Shown here piece after piece: positions 44,553 through 53,037 of a stretch of 64,000 nucleotides of DNA. The DNA is taken from NCBI RefSeq assembly GCF_000195635.1, contig NZ_GL882687.1, forward strand, positions 21,346 to 85,345, in the 5' to 3' direction. Source of the stretch: Bacteroides fluxus YIT 12057 (GTDB lineage: Bacteria; Bacteroidota; Bacteroidia; Bacteroidales; Bacteroidaceae). The notes under the pieces are model-generated. The model was not told the DNA's origin. It saw only the letters and a list, made by a program, of their open reading frames with translations, and did no database searches. Position numbers and translations under genes: made by a program. The stretch's first letter is position 1; each line of letters starts with the position of its first letter.

Positions 44553-44626
44553 CTCTTCCTCTTGGACTTGAACCAAGGACCCTCTGATTAACAGTCAGAT
44601 GCTCTAACCGACTGAGCTAAGGAAGA
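44553..44626 (-). tRNA. tRNA-Asn (anticodon GUU), copy 1
   Basis: Read on the complement, the acceptor stem is TCTTCCT with AGGAAGA, the anticodon arm is TCTGA-CTGTTAA-TCAGA (GTT), the T arm is CTTGG-TTCAAGT-CCAAG and the discriminator is G. It is identical to the copy at 44647-44720, with 20 bases between them. CCA is not encoded. Confidence 0.96.
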
Positions 44627-44646
44627 ATTTGCACTCAAGTTTTTCG

Positions 44647-44720
44647 CTCTTCCTCTTGGACTTGAACCAAGGACCCTCTGATTAACAGTCAGATGCTCTA
44701 ACCGACTGAGCTAAGGAAGA
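44647..44720 (-). tRNA. tRNA-Asn (anticodon GUU), copy 2
   Basis: This is a second, identical 74-base tRNA-Asn in tandem and first in transcription order. Both copies are probably cut from one transcript that ends at 44521-44551. Confidence 0.96.
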
Positions 44721-44776
44721 ATGTTGTTTTTTCTCAAATGCGCTGCAAAAGTAATAGGATATTTTGAAATATGCAA

Positions 44777-44784
44777 TATCTTTG
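44777..44784 (+). promoter_or_regulatory. Probable -7 box of the PfkB kinase gene
   Basis: TATCTTTG, 18 bases before the start codon at 44802, so the leader would be very short. No TTTG at the normal distance. Confidence 0.5.
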
Positions 44785-44801
44785 CAAAAAAAATATCGAA
44801 A

Positions 44802-45782
44802 ATGGATAAAATAATAGGATTAGGCAACGCTTTGGTCGATGTGCTGGTAACCCTTGAGAGTGATGATATACTGAATGAAATGCAACTTCCCAAGGGAAGC
44901 ATGACCCTTATAGACGAAGATAAACTGCAGAAAATCAACGCTTGTTTCAGTCAAATGAAAACACATTTGGCTAACGGGGGCTCCGCAGGGAACGCTATCC
45001 GGGGCATGGCATGCCTGGGAGCAGGCACAGGATTTATCGGGAAAGTAAATAATGACTTTTATGGGAATTTTTTTCGCGACAGTTTGCTGGAACGGGGAAC
45101 GGAAGCCAAATTATTGCTTTCTGCCACTTTGCCGTCCGGCGTGGCGTCCACTTTCATTTCTCCCGATGGAGAGAGGACATTCGGCACTTATTTAGGAGCG
45201 GCGGCTACGTTGAAGGCGGAAGACCTTTCGTTGGAGATGTTCAAAGGCTATGCCTATCTGTTTATCGAAGGTTACTTGGTGCAAGACCATGATATGATTC
45301 TGCGTGCCATTGAGCTGGCTAAAGAAGCCGGGTTACAGATTTGTCTGGACATGGCAAGCTATAATATTGTGGAAGAAGAGCTTGATTTCTTCTCGCTGCT
45401 GATCAATAAATATGTGGATATCGTATTTGCCAATGAGGAAGAGGCCAAAGCCTTTACAGGCAAAGAACCGGAAGAAGCTTTGGATATTATAGCAAAAATG
45501 TGTAGTATTGCCATTGTAAAATTGGGTGCCCGCGGCTCTATTATCCGTAAAGGGACCGAAGAGATACGTGTAGAGGCTGTTCCGGTAGAAAAGGTGGTAG
45601 ATACTACGGGGGCCGGTGATTATTTTGCTGCCGGTTTCCTGTATGGCCTTACTTGCGGCTATTCGTTGGAAAAGTGCGCCAGGATAGGTTCTCTCCTTTC
45701 CGGGGATGTAATTCAGGTAATCGGAGCGGAACTGCCGGAAGTACAGTGGGAAAAGATAAAGAAAGAAATTAGTGAGTTGTAA
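44802..45782 (+). CDS. PfkB-family sugar or nucleoside kinase, adenosine-kinase-like
   Basis: PfkB-family kinases phosphorylate sugars or nucleosides. ATG 44802 (MDKIIGLGNALVDVLV) fits the family start; a longer frame runs back into the tRNA flank and promoter. The anion-hole and catalytic Asp are in DTTGAGDYFAAGF, and GGSAGNAIRGMACLG is the N-terminal substrate segment. The 326 residues and the sequence style match Bacteroides proteins annotated as adenosine kinase, but ribokinase-type substrates remain possible. Its stop lies 20 bases before the ATG of the S41 protease gene, so the two may be co-transcribed. Confidence 0.9.
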   Translation: MDKIIGLGNALVDVLVTLESDDILNEMQLPKGSMTLIDEDKLQKINACFSQMKTHLANGGSAGNAIRGMACLGAGTGFIGKVNNDFYGNFFRDSLLERGTEAKLLLSATLPSGVASTFISPDGERTFGTYLGAAATLKAEDLSLEMFKGYAYLFIEGYLVQDHDMILRAIELAKEAGLQICLDMASYNIVEEELDFFSLLINKYVDIVFANEEEAKAFTGKEPEEALDIIAKMCSIAIVKLGARGSIIRKGTEEIRVEAVPVEKVVDTTGAGDYFAAGFLYGLTCGYSLEKCARIGSLLSGDVIQVIGAELPEVQWEKIKKEISEL

Positions 45783-45801
45783 GACTATAATATTGATTAA
45801 G

Positions 45802-47493
45802 ATGAAGAGATTTTTTAAGATGCGCTGGATAGCCGCTTTGCTGGTTGTAGTGGGTGCTGCCTGCTTTTTGAGTTTCAAGAGTGGTGACAGCCGCAGTTTT
45901 CAGGTGGCCAAGAATCTGGATATATTCAATTCGATCGTGAAGGAATTGGATATGTTCTATGTAGATACGATTGACCCGAACAAGACTATTCGTGAAGGAA
46001 TTGACGCTATGCTTTATTCACTTGATCCTTATACGAATTATTTTCCCGAGGAGGATCAGAGTGAACTGGAGCAGATGCTGAAGAATTCTTATGGCGGTAT
46101 CGGTTCCGTAATAACCTGGAATACGAAGTTGAAACGTTCCATGATTGCCGAACCCTATGAAAATATGCCTGCTGCCAATGTAGGACTGAAAGTCGGTGAT
46201 ATACTGATGGAAATTGACGGGAAGGATCTTGCCGGAAAAAACAACCAGGAGGTCAGCGAACTGCTTCGCGGACAAGTGGGAACCAGCTTTAAGCTGAAGG
46301 TACAGCGCCCGGGTACGGAGAAACCGTTGGAATTCGATATTGTCCGCCGTTCCATCCAGTTGCCTTTGATTCCCTATTACACGGTGCTGGATAAGAATAT
46401 AGGCTACATTAATCTTAGCTCTTTCTCCGGTAATCCTTCCAAGGAATTCAAACAGGCATTTCTGGATTTGAAAAAGAAAGGCATCACTTCTTTGGTGATA
46501 GATCTGCGCAACAATGGCGGCGGTTTGCTGGACGAGGCTGTAGAGATTGCGAATTATTTTCTTCCTCGCGGCAAGACGCTTGTGACCACGAAAGGGAAAG
46601 TGAAGCAGGCGAGCAATTCATACAAGACTCTGCGCGAGCCGTTGGATCTGGAAATTCCTTTGGCGGTGTTGGTGAACAGCAGTTCGGCGTCGGCTGCGGA
46701 AATTCTGGCAGGTGCATTGCAGGATTACGACCGGGCAGTCATTGTAGGTAACCGTACTTTTGGCAAGGGCCTGGTGCAGACTACCCGTCCGTTGCCTTAC
46801 GGGAGTACCATGAAAATTACGACTTCCAAGTACTATATTCCCAGCGGACGTTGCGTGCAAGCCATTGACTACAAGCATCGCAATGAGGATGGCAGCGTAG
46901 GGCGTATTCCCGATAGCCTGACCACGGTATTCCATACGGCAGCCGGTCGTGAGGTGCGTGACGGAGGTGGAGTGACTCCGGATATTGTCGTGAAGCAGGA
47001 GAAGTTACCCAATATATTGTTCTATCTGGTGAATGATAACCTGATATTTGATTATGCTACTCAATATTGCCTGAAACATCCTACCATTCCTGCTCCGGAC
47101 AAATTTGAAATAACAGATGCCGATTATGCTGATTTCAAGGCTCTGGTAAAGAAGGCTGATTTCAAATATGACCAGCAAACGGAAAAAATACTGAAGAACC
47201 TGAAGGAGATGGCGGAATTTGAAGGCTACCTCACCGAGGCTTCAGAGGAGTTTAAGGCGCTGGAAAAGAAGTTGACTCATAACCTTGAACGTGACCTCGA
47301 CCATTTCTCCAAGGAGATAAAGACCATGATTGCGGTGGAAATCATCAAGCGTTATTATTATCAGCGTGGAAGCATCATCGAACAGCTGAAGGATGATGAT
47401 GATCTGAAGGAGGCGGAGAAGATTCTGACTGATCCGGTGAAGTACAAGGAAATGTTGAGTGTTCCGGCTGCGGTGAAGAAAGGAGGTAAGTAA
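45802..47493 (+). CDS. S41-family C-terminal processing protease (Ctp/Prc type)
   Basis: The protein is a periplasmic serine protease that trims or degrades partner proteins from the C-terminus. ATG 45802 gives a signal/anchor (MRWIAALLVVVGAACFLSF). A PDZ domain occupies about residues 80-170 (GGIGSVITWNTKL to LKVQRPG). The Ser-Lys dyad is in NSSSASAAEILAGALQDY and GNRTFGKGLVQTT. The 563 residues include a C-terminal helical extension of about 130 residues beyond the core. It converges with ispG; a nested palindrome at 47535-47692 lies between and could end both transcripts. Confidence 0.95.
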   Translation: MKRFFKMRWIAALLVVVGAACFLSFKSGDSRSFQVAKNLDIFNSIVKELDMFYVDTIDPNKTIREGIDAMLYSLDPYTNYFPEEDQSELEQMLKNSYGGIGSVITWNTKLKRSMIAEPYENMPAANVGLKVGDILMEIDGKDLAGKNNQEVSELLRGQVGTSFKLKVQRPGTEKPLEFDIVRRSIQLPLIPYYTVLDKNIGYINLSSFSGNPSKEFKQAFLDLKKKGITSLVIDLRNNGGGLLDEAVEIANYFLPRGKTLVTTKGKVKQASNSYKTLREPLDLEIPLAVLVNSSSASAAEILAGALQDYDRAVIVGNRTFGKGLVQTTRPLPYGSTMKITTSKYYIPSGRCVQAIDYKHRNEDGSVGRIPDSLTTVFHTAAGREVRDGGGVTPDIVVKQEKLPNILFYLVNDNLIFDYATQYCLKHPTIPAPDKFEITDADYADFKALVKKADFKYDQQTEKILKNLKEMAEFEGYLTEASEEFKALEKKLTHNLERDLDHFSKEIKTMIAVEIIKRYYYQRGSIIEQLKDDDDLKEAEKILTDPVKYKEMLSVPAAVKKGGK

Positions 47494-47534
47494 GCGCTGT
47501 TGCTTATCTTACAATCCGTGGTATTGTCCGGATA

Positions 47535-47692
47535 GATGGAGGTGTGTCAAAATAAAGATTTAGAACACAAATTACACAAATTACGCAACCCCTGCTTTTT
47601 AATGACTACTGATAATCAACGATTATCAGATTCGCTTTTTTGCGTAATTTGTGTAATTTGCGTTCTTTTATCAGTTTTGACACACCTCCATC
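47535..47692. repeat. Nested-palindrome MITE-like element forming the 3' end of ispG
   Basis: Outer arms 47535-47588 and 47640-47692 are inverted copies: the outer 18 bases (GATGGAGGTGTGTCAAAA) are perfect, then a few bases differ, then over 20 bases around AAATTACACAAATTACGCAA are again near-perfect. A smaller perfect inverted repeat sits in the middle (47609-47629; CTGATAATC, AAC, GATTATCAG). The right arm contains the last codons and stop of ispG. No target duplication or transposase is visible. It could also act as a two-way terminator. Confidence 0.75.
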
Positions 47693-49548
47693 TCGGTATA
47701 GTCACCGTTTTTCCTTATCAGTTCAATCAGTTTTTCTACCGCTTCTTCTTCGGGAATGTTTTTCTCTATACATTCTTTCTTTTTATACAGGCTGATTTTG
47801 CCGCGTCCGGCACCTACATAACCATAGTCGGCATCCGCCATCTCTCCCGGTCCGTTTACGATACAGCCCATGATGCCGATTTTCAATCCTTTCAGATGAC
47901 CGGTTGCCGCCTTGATGCGGGCAATGGTGCTTTCCAAGTCGTAGAGCGTACGTCCGCAACCCGGGCAGGAGATGTATTCCGTTTTGCTGGTGCGCACCCG
48001 CCCGGCTTGCAGGATGCCGAAGGCAGTGGTGTCCAAAAGAACGGGGTCGATGCTGCCTTGGTTATATAGTAAAAGGCCGTCGCAAAGACCGTCGAAGATG
48101 AGTGCTCCCATATCGGCTGCTGCTTTGATTTGCAGGTTTTCCGTTTCATCCTCTGAATAATGTTCGAAGAATACCACAGGATTATCCAATCCTTCTTTCA
48201 TCATCTGATGCACCAGGGCACGCTGTTCTCCCAAGCGGTTGGGATGGATACTCTGCGATACCAGTACAATCTCGGGATGAAGTTTCAGACAGGCGATGGC
48301 TTCATCGTTCAGTCCCATATAGGTGATGAAGAGGAATTTCAGGCTGCTGGGACAAGTACTGATAAAGGGAAGCTGGTCACTCTTGAAGGAGGGCCATATC
48401 CCGGTCATGTCGGCTCCGGAAATCGCCTCGCTCAGCCAAATGTCAGAGTCGACGATGTATTGCGTGTCCTCCCGGAGTTGCTCGGGCAGCGAACGGCCTG
48501 TATAGACATAGTCGGGTACAAATTGTGGATTGAATTCCATATTGCCGTCCAGACGTACACTGATGACTACAGGCAGGTTCTCTCCGCCGATATTATGCAC
48601 GGCAGTTGTCTTGCGACGCGTGGGAGACAGGTAGTTGAATTCCGGAACATCCGCACCCGGAATATAGGGATGATTCTGCCTCTGCACGATGTAGTCCACG
48701 AGTTTGCGTGCTACGGGAATCTCTGCTTCGGGGGCTTCGCTCAAAGAAACACGGATGGTGTCACCCAGGCCGTCGGCCAGCAGGGCACCGATGCCCAATG
48801 CCGATTTGATACGTCCGTCTTCACCGTCTCCGGCCTCCGTAACGCCGAGGTGCAACGGGAAGTACATGTTTTCCTGTTCCATGACGGCAGCCAGCAAGCG
48901 TACGGTCTTTACCATTACCACTGTGTTGGAGGCCTTGATGGAAATTACGACATCCTTGAAATCTTGTTCCACACAGATGCGAAGGAATTCCATGCATGAT
49001 TCTACCATGCCTTCCGGAGTGTCGCCATAGCGGGACATGATGCGGTCGGACAAGGAACCGTGGTTTACACCGATACGGATAGCCGTATGATTGGCCTTAC
49101 AGATATCGAGGAAAGGAATGAAACGATCGCGTATCTTCTGTAGTTCCTGCGCATATTCTTCGTCCGTATAGTCCAAGTGCTTGAAAGTACGCGCGGCATC
49201 CACATAATTTCCCGGATTGATGCGTACCTTTTCCACATAGAGCGCTGCTACGTCGGCCACTTTGGGATTGAAGTGGATATCGGCAACAAGCGGCACCATA
49301 TAGCCGTCCCGGCGGAGGGAGGCATTGATGTTCATCAGGTTTTCTGCTTCCTTGATGCCCTGCGCCGTGAGGCGCACATATTCACCTCCCGCATCTACAA
49401 TGCGCTTTGCCTGGGCTACACAGGCTTCCGTGTCCTGTGTAGCCGTATTGGTCATACTTTGTATGCGGATAGGATTGGAGCCGCCCATAGGGGTGGCTCC
49501 AATGTTTACTTCTGATGTTTCCCGGCGGGAATAGTTGAATAAATCCAC
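47671..49548 (-). CDS. ispG: 4-hydroxy-3-methylbut-2-enyl diphosphate synthase (IspG/GcpE), long form
   Basis: IspG performs the penultimate step of the MEP isoprenoid pathway using a [4Fe-4S] cluster. This 625-residue protein is the long form with an insertion domain between the TIM barrel and the reductase domain, as in Bacteroidetes and plants. Barrel motifs include NPIRIQSMTNTATQD and RIGVNHGSLSDRIM; the iron-sulfur cysteines are in ISCPGCGRTLYDLE and GIMGCIVNGPGEM. The last six residues, MEVCQN, and the stop codon come from the right arm of the palindromic element at 47535-47692, so the natural C-terminus has probably been replaced. The gene follows purE and gcvH and is the end of a leftward operon. 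Confidence 0.95.
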   Translation of the reverse strand: MDLFNYSRRETSEVNIGATPMGGSNPIRIQSMTNTATQDTEACVAQAKRIVDAGGEYVRLTAQGIKEAENLMNINASLRRDGYMVPLVADIHFNPKVADVAALYVEKVRINPGNYVDAARTFKHLDYTDEEYAQELQKIRDRFIPFLDICKANHTAIRIGVNHGSLSDRIMSRYGDTPEGMVESCMEFLRICVEQDFKDVVISIKASNTVVMVKTVRLLAAVMEQENMYFPLHLGVTEAGDGEDGRIKSALGIGALLADGLGDTIRVSLSEAPEAEIPVARKLVDYIVQRQNHPYIPGADVPEFNYLSPTRRKTTAVHNIGGENLPVVISVRLDGNMEFNPQFVPDYVYTGRSLPEQLREDTQYIVDSDIWLSEAISGADMTGIWPSFKSDQLPFISTCPSSLKFLFITYMGLNDEAIACLKLHPEIVLVSQSIHPNRLGEQRALVHQMMKEGLDNPVVFFEHYSEDETENLQIKAAADMGALIFDGLCDGLLLYNQGSIDPVLLDTTAFGILQAGRVRTSKTEYISCPGCGRTLYDLESTIARIKAATGHLKGLKIGIMGCIVNGPGEMADADYGYVGAGRGKISLYKKKECIEKNIPEEEAVEKLIELIRKNGDYTEMEVCQN

Positions 49549-49572
49549 AATATAAATGAAGAATTTACATTA

Positions 49573-50082
49573 TTAATTAGTCTTATACTCGTATTTCACC
49601 TCTTTCAGATCTTCATTTGCCTTGACGATTTTCTTTTTTAAACCCTCTTTGTAAGCAGCAAAAGTTCCGGCCAGAGATTCATCGCTTAGCGCCAGCATCT
49701 GTACGGCGAGAATGGCAGCATTCATGGCGCCATTGATGGCAACTGTAGCCACCGGTATGCCCGGAGGCATCTGGATGATTGAATAAAGTGCATCTACCCC
49801 GTCAAGTACGGATCCTTTTATCGGTACACCAATGACAGGCAGGGTTGTGTTGGCGGCAATTACGCCGGGCAGGGCGGCAGCCATGCCGGCAGCGGCAATA
49901 ATCACTTTAATGCCGCGTTTGCGGGCATTTTTCGCAAACTCTTCTACGGCCTCCGGCGTGCGGTGAGCGGAAAGAGCATTTATTTCAAACGGTACATGTA
50001 AATCATTGAGTAACTGCGCGGCCTTCTCCATTACCGGAAGATCCGAGGTGCTACCCATGATGATGCTAACTATTGGAGACAT
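49573..50082 (-). CDS. purE: 5-(carboxyamino)imidazole ribonucleotide mutase
   Basis: PurE converts N5-CAIR to CAIR in purine synthesis. The 169-residue protein has the class I signature: IIMGSTSDLPVMEKA, the active-site SAHRTPEAV, AAGMAAALPGV, PVIGVPIKGSVLDGVDALYSI and PPGIPVATVAI. It starts 90 bases after gcvH ends, with a hairpin in the gap (50097-50158), and ends 24 bases before ispG starts. Confidence 0.97.
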   Translation of the reverse strand: MSPIVSIIMGSTSDLPVMEKAAQLLNDLHVPFEINALSAHRTPEAVEEFAKNARKRGIKVIIAAAGMAAALPGVIAANTTLPVIGVPIKGSVLDGVDALYSIIQMPPGIPVATVAINGAMNAAILAVQMLALSDESLAGTFAAYKEGLKKKIVKANEDLKEVKYEYKTN

Positions 50083-50096
50083 AATATTTAATTAAA

Positions 50097-50158
50097 GCCT
50101 CACCGTTCCCTTGCTTCCCTTCTTGTTTCAAGGAGAGAGGAGCAAGAGGACGGTGAGG
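50097..50158 (-). other. Long hairpin between gcvH and purE
   Basis: CCTCACCGT (50098-50106) pairs with ACGGTGAGG (50150-50158), and inside it CTTGCT pairs with AGCAAG. Read leftward, no T run follows. It may be a processing site that gives gcvH and purE different messenger levels. Confidence 0.5.
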
Positions 50159-50172
50159 GCGGTTTTCCTAAT

Positions 50173-50553
50173 TTATTCGTTGATCAGCGCCTTGTATGCT
50201 TCCGCATCCAGCAGGCTGTCGAAATCGGCGTCGGCGGCAGGTTTAACCTTGATGAGCCAGCCTTCGCCGTACGGGTCTTTGTTTACTAGTTCCGGTTGGT
50301 CGGCAAGCGCCTCGTTCTGTTCCAGCACTTCACCGGCAACGGGCAAGAAAAGGTCAGAGATGGTCTTTACCACTTCGATGGTACCGAACACTTCGTCGGC
50401 AGCCAAGGTTTCACCTTCTGTCTGGATATCTACGAATACGATATCGCCCAGCTGTTCCTGTGCATAATCGGTAATGCCTACATAAGCTACGTCACCTTCC
50501 AGGCGAATCCATTCATGTTCTTTCGTGTACTTTACATTGGTTGGAAAATTCAT
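50173..50553 (-). CDS. gcvH: Glycine cleavage system H protein
   Basis: The H protein carries the lipoyl group of the glycine cleavage system. ATG 50553 (MNFPTNVKYTKEHEWIRLEGD) gives 126 residues, the family size; the 16-codon upstream extension is in the leader. The lipoyl Lys is Lys63 in GTIEVVKTISDLFLPVAGEV. None of the P or T proteins are in the window, so the gene is unlinked from its partners, which is common. It follows a PAP2-family gene by 51 bases. Confidence 0.97.
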   Translation of the reverse strand: MNFPTNVKYTKEHEWIRLEGDVAYVGITDYAQEQLGDIVFVDIQTEGETLAADEVFGTIEVVKTISDLFLPVAGEVLEQNEALADQPELVNKDPYGEGWLIKVKPAADADFDSLLDAEAYKALINE

Positions 50554-50604
50554 AATTGTTAGTTTTAAGGGGTTAATACTATTTGATTGTTTATAATTCA
50601 CTGT

Positions 50605-51270
50605 TTAAAAGAGGAAGATACGGAACAGTATATTGCTCAGTGGATGGAGTACCAACAGGGAGCAGACCAGACCTACCGTAAATCCTCCCATCACTTCACC
50701 CAACGTATGGTGTTGCAGGATGATGCGGGCGGTACCCAATACACCTGCCACCAAAATAAAAAGGCACAACCACCATACCGGATTATAGCTGAACAAGGCA
50801 CTGAAAGCGACCAGGCCTCCTATTACGGATCCTGCTCCTGCCATGTGTTCGCTGAGCTTCCACTTCAAATTGACGATAATGCAGATGACCATCACTACCA
50901 GTGCGGCAAGTATGATGCCGGTCATATACCAAGGTATGTTCAGCCGGTGCATCATAAGCAGGCAGAAGATATAGGACGTGATTGTCAGGATAAAGGGGAT
51001 GTACCTCCGTTTCCTCTCTCTCAGATCCTCCGGGCTGAAGCCATTGATCTTACGGAAAATGAAGATAGTCAATGTGGGCATCATAATCGTGAAACAGTAC
51101 ACCACTCCCAGCACAATCAGCTTGTATTGTATGGGCATGATGCGCAGGTACGAAAACACAAACAGAACCAGGAACGCCAGGAAAGGGATGGAAAACGGCG
51201 TGAATATGGCCGAAATGACTTTCGCTGTCCGGATTAAGGTCTTGTCTGCTATTATATGCTCTTCCACCAT
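50605..51270 (-). CDS. PAP2-superfamily membrane phosphatase-like protein
   Basis: The 221-residue protein has about six membrane segments. C-terminal segments fit the PAP2 fold: the Ser-x-His motif in LSEHMAGAGSVIGG and ARIILQHHTLGEVMGG (Arg-x5-His-x3-acid). The last acidic residue is Glu rather than the common Asp, and the first PAP2 motif (Lys-x6-Arg-Pro) is not obvious, although ERKRRYIPF may correspond. PAP2 proteins dephosphorylate lipid phosphates such as undecaprenyl pyrophosphate. It follows rpoN by 51 bases. Confidence 0.75.
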   Translation of the reverse strand: MVEEHIIADKTLIRTAKVISAIFTPFSIPFLAFLVLFVFSYLRIMPIQYKLIVLGVVYCFTIMMPTLTIFIFRKINGFSPEDLRERKRRYIPFILTITSYIFCLLMMHRLNIPWYMTGIILAALVVMVICIIVNLKWKLSEHMAGAGSVIGGLVAFSALFSYNPVWWLCLFILVAGVLGTARIILQHHTLGEVMGGFTVGLVCSLLVLHPLSNILFRIFLF

Positions 51271-51321
51271 CTGATTATTTACTATTATATTATTCTACAG
51301 TCTTTGTTGATACCCTGTTGC

Positions 51322-52812
51322 CTACTTTCTGAGCCTTGCAACGGGGATGTTCATCTGCTGGCGGTATTTGGCTACCGTGCGGCGGGCTATCGGATATCCT
51401 TTCTCTTTCAGCATTTCGGTCAGCTCGTCATCAGTCAGCGGTTTCTTCTTGTCCTCGTTGTCGATGCATTCTTTCAGTATTTTGCGGATTTCGCGTACGG
51501 ACATCTCTTCACCGTCTTCAGTAATGTAACCGTCGTTGAAGAAGTATTTCAGCGGATAAATGCCGTAGTTGGTCTGTACATATTTGCTGTTGCTTACGCG
51601 GGAGATGGTCGATATGTCCAGCCCTGTGCGTTCGGCAACGTCTTTCAGAATCATGGGACGCAGCAAAGACTCGTCCCCCTCAAGAAAGAAAGGACGTTGC
51701 AGGTCGATGATAGCCTGCATGGTGGTCATCAGAGTATTCTGACGCTGTTTCACGGCATCGATAAATCCTTGTGCAGCATCCATCTTTTGTTTGAGGAACA
51801 TCATGGCCTCTTTGGACTCCTTGGATTGGTTGGCCTTGTTTTTGGTATGTTCCTCCACCATTTCGGTGAAATCGCGGCTCATACGCAGTTCGGGAACATT
51901 GCGGTTGTTCAGTGTCAGGTTGATGGTACCGTCATCATATGTATCTACTATGAAGTCGGGAACTATCTGCTGCATATTTTTGCCGATGGCCTCCCCTAAA
52001 GATGCGCCCGGACGGGGATTCAGCCTGCATATTTCCTTGATGGCCTGTTGCAGGGTCTCTTCGCTGATATCTATTTTTTGCATTATCTTGTCCCAGTGCT
52101 TGCGGGTGAATTCCTCGTAGCATTGGGAGAGAATGTCCTCTTCTATGTAATATTGCGGAGGTGAAAACATGGGGCGCTGCCTCTCCTTGCGCCGGATCTG
52201 TATGAGCAGGCATTCCTGAAGGCTGCGGGCCCCCAATCCGGCAGGATCAAAATCCTGGATAATCTTCAACGCGTCCTCCAGTTCCTCCGGAGTAGCCTCG
52301 ATACCGGCATAAATGGCAAGTTCGTCACTGATGCTGTCCAGAGATTTGCGCAACAGTCCGTCATCGTCTAATGAACCGATGAGGTATTCGGCCAGTTCAC
52401 GCTGATGTTCGGTGAGGTCACGTTCCCTCAGCTGTTCTTTCAAGGTCTCGTAGAAAGAGGTGGTGTCTGAGAAGGGAATCTCTTCGGCCCGTTCACCTTT
52501 GCTGCGGTTGTTTTCCTGTAGTTTATAGTCGGGGATGTCGTCTTCTGTAAGGTAATCGCCCAGAGAATCGTAATCGGTACTCCCGCTGTCTTCCGGACCG
52601 TTGTCTGTATCGGGGGTATCGGAATATTCATCGTTGGAAGATTCCTCCTTCCCCTCTTCCAGTGCCGGGTTTTCAAGAAGCTCGGCATGTATGCGGTCCT
52701 CAAGCTCCACAGCGGGAAGTTCCAGTAGTTTGACTACCAGAATCTGTTGCGGTGACAGCGTTTGTATCTGTTGCTGCGCCTGCGTCTGTATCTGTCGGGA
52801 ACCTTGTGCCAT
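51322..52812 (-). CDS. rpoN: RNA polymerase sigma-54 factor
   Basis: Sigma-54 directs RNA polymerase to -24/-12 promoters that need AAA+ activators. ATG 52812 (MAQGSRQIQTQAQQQIQTLSPQQ) gives 496 residues; a longer frame begins in the leader. Region I is Gln-rich with LSPQQILVVKLLELPAVELEDRI; region II is acidic (residues about 50-100); the core-binding domain follows; and the RpoN box is near the C-terminus (ARRTVAKYRQQMNIPVARLRK). All parts are intact. It heads the leftward run rpoN, PAP2, gcvH, purE, ispG. No sigma-54 activator is visible in the window. Confidence 0.97.
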   Translation of the reverse strand: MAQGSRQIQTQAQQQIQTLSPQQILVVKLLELPAVELEDRIHAELLENPALEEGKEESSNDEYSDTPDTDNGPEDSGSTDYDSLGDYLTEDDIPDYKLQENNRSKGERAEEIPFSDTTSFYETLKEQLRERDLTEHQRELAEYLIGSLDDDGLLRKSLDSISDELAIYAGIEATPEELEDALKIIQDFDPAGLGARSLQECLLIQIRRKERQRPMFSPPQYYIEEDILSQCYEEFTRKHWDKIMQKIDISEETLQQAIKEICRLNPRPGASLGEAIGKNMQQIVPDFIVDTYDDGTINLTLNNRNVPELRMSRDFTEMVEEHTKNKANQSKESKEAMMFLKQKMDAAQGFIDAVKQRQNTLMTTMQAIIDLQRPFFLEGDESLLRPMILKDVAERTGLDISTISRVSNSKYVQTNYGIYPLKYFFNDGYITEDGEEMSVREIRKILKECIDNEDKKKPLTDDELTEMLKEKGYPIARRTVAKYRQQMNIPVARLRK

Positions 52813-53001
52813 AATTTTAGTATCTAATTCTTCGGCAAAGATAGCACAAACCGGATGCATAGGAAATGAACTTGTTTATTTTTTATGCCGGAGTGTAACT
52901 TATCTTCACTTTATCGGCAAAAATAGTGAATAGTTCGGGAATGCGAAATCTTCTCTTGTTATATTTAACAAGAAAGCGGACGCCCGGTTGATTTTTTACA
53001 T

Positions 53002-53009
53002 TATCTTTG
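53002..53009 (+). promoter_or_regulatory. Probable -7 box of pepP
   Basis: TATCTTTG, 29 bases before the pepP start. No clean -33 box. Confidence 0.5.
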
Positions 53010-53037
53010 TACAGAATCAATAAAAAAACGAAGCGTC

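Noticed and set aside
44553..44720. Tandem tRNA-Asn repeat as a mobile or integration site
   Set aside because: It is a simple identical tRNA duplication with no integrase or attachment remnants beside it.
47536..48069. Forward open frame starting in the left arm of the palindromic element
   Set aside because: Its first residues copy the end of ispG because of the inverted repeat, and the rest is antisense to ispG.
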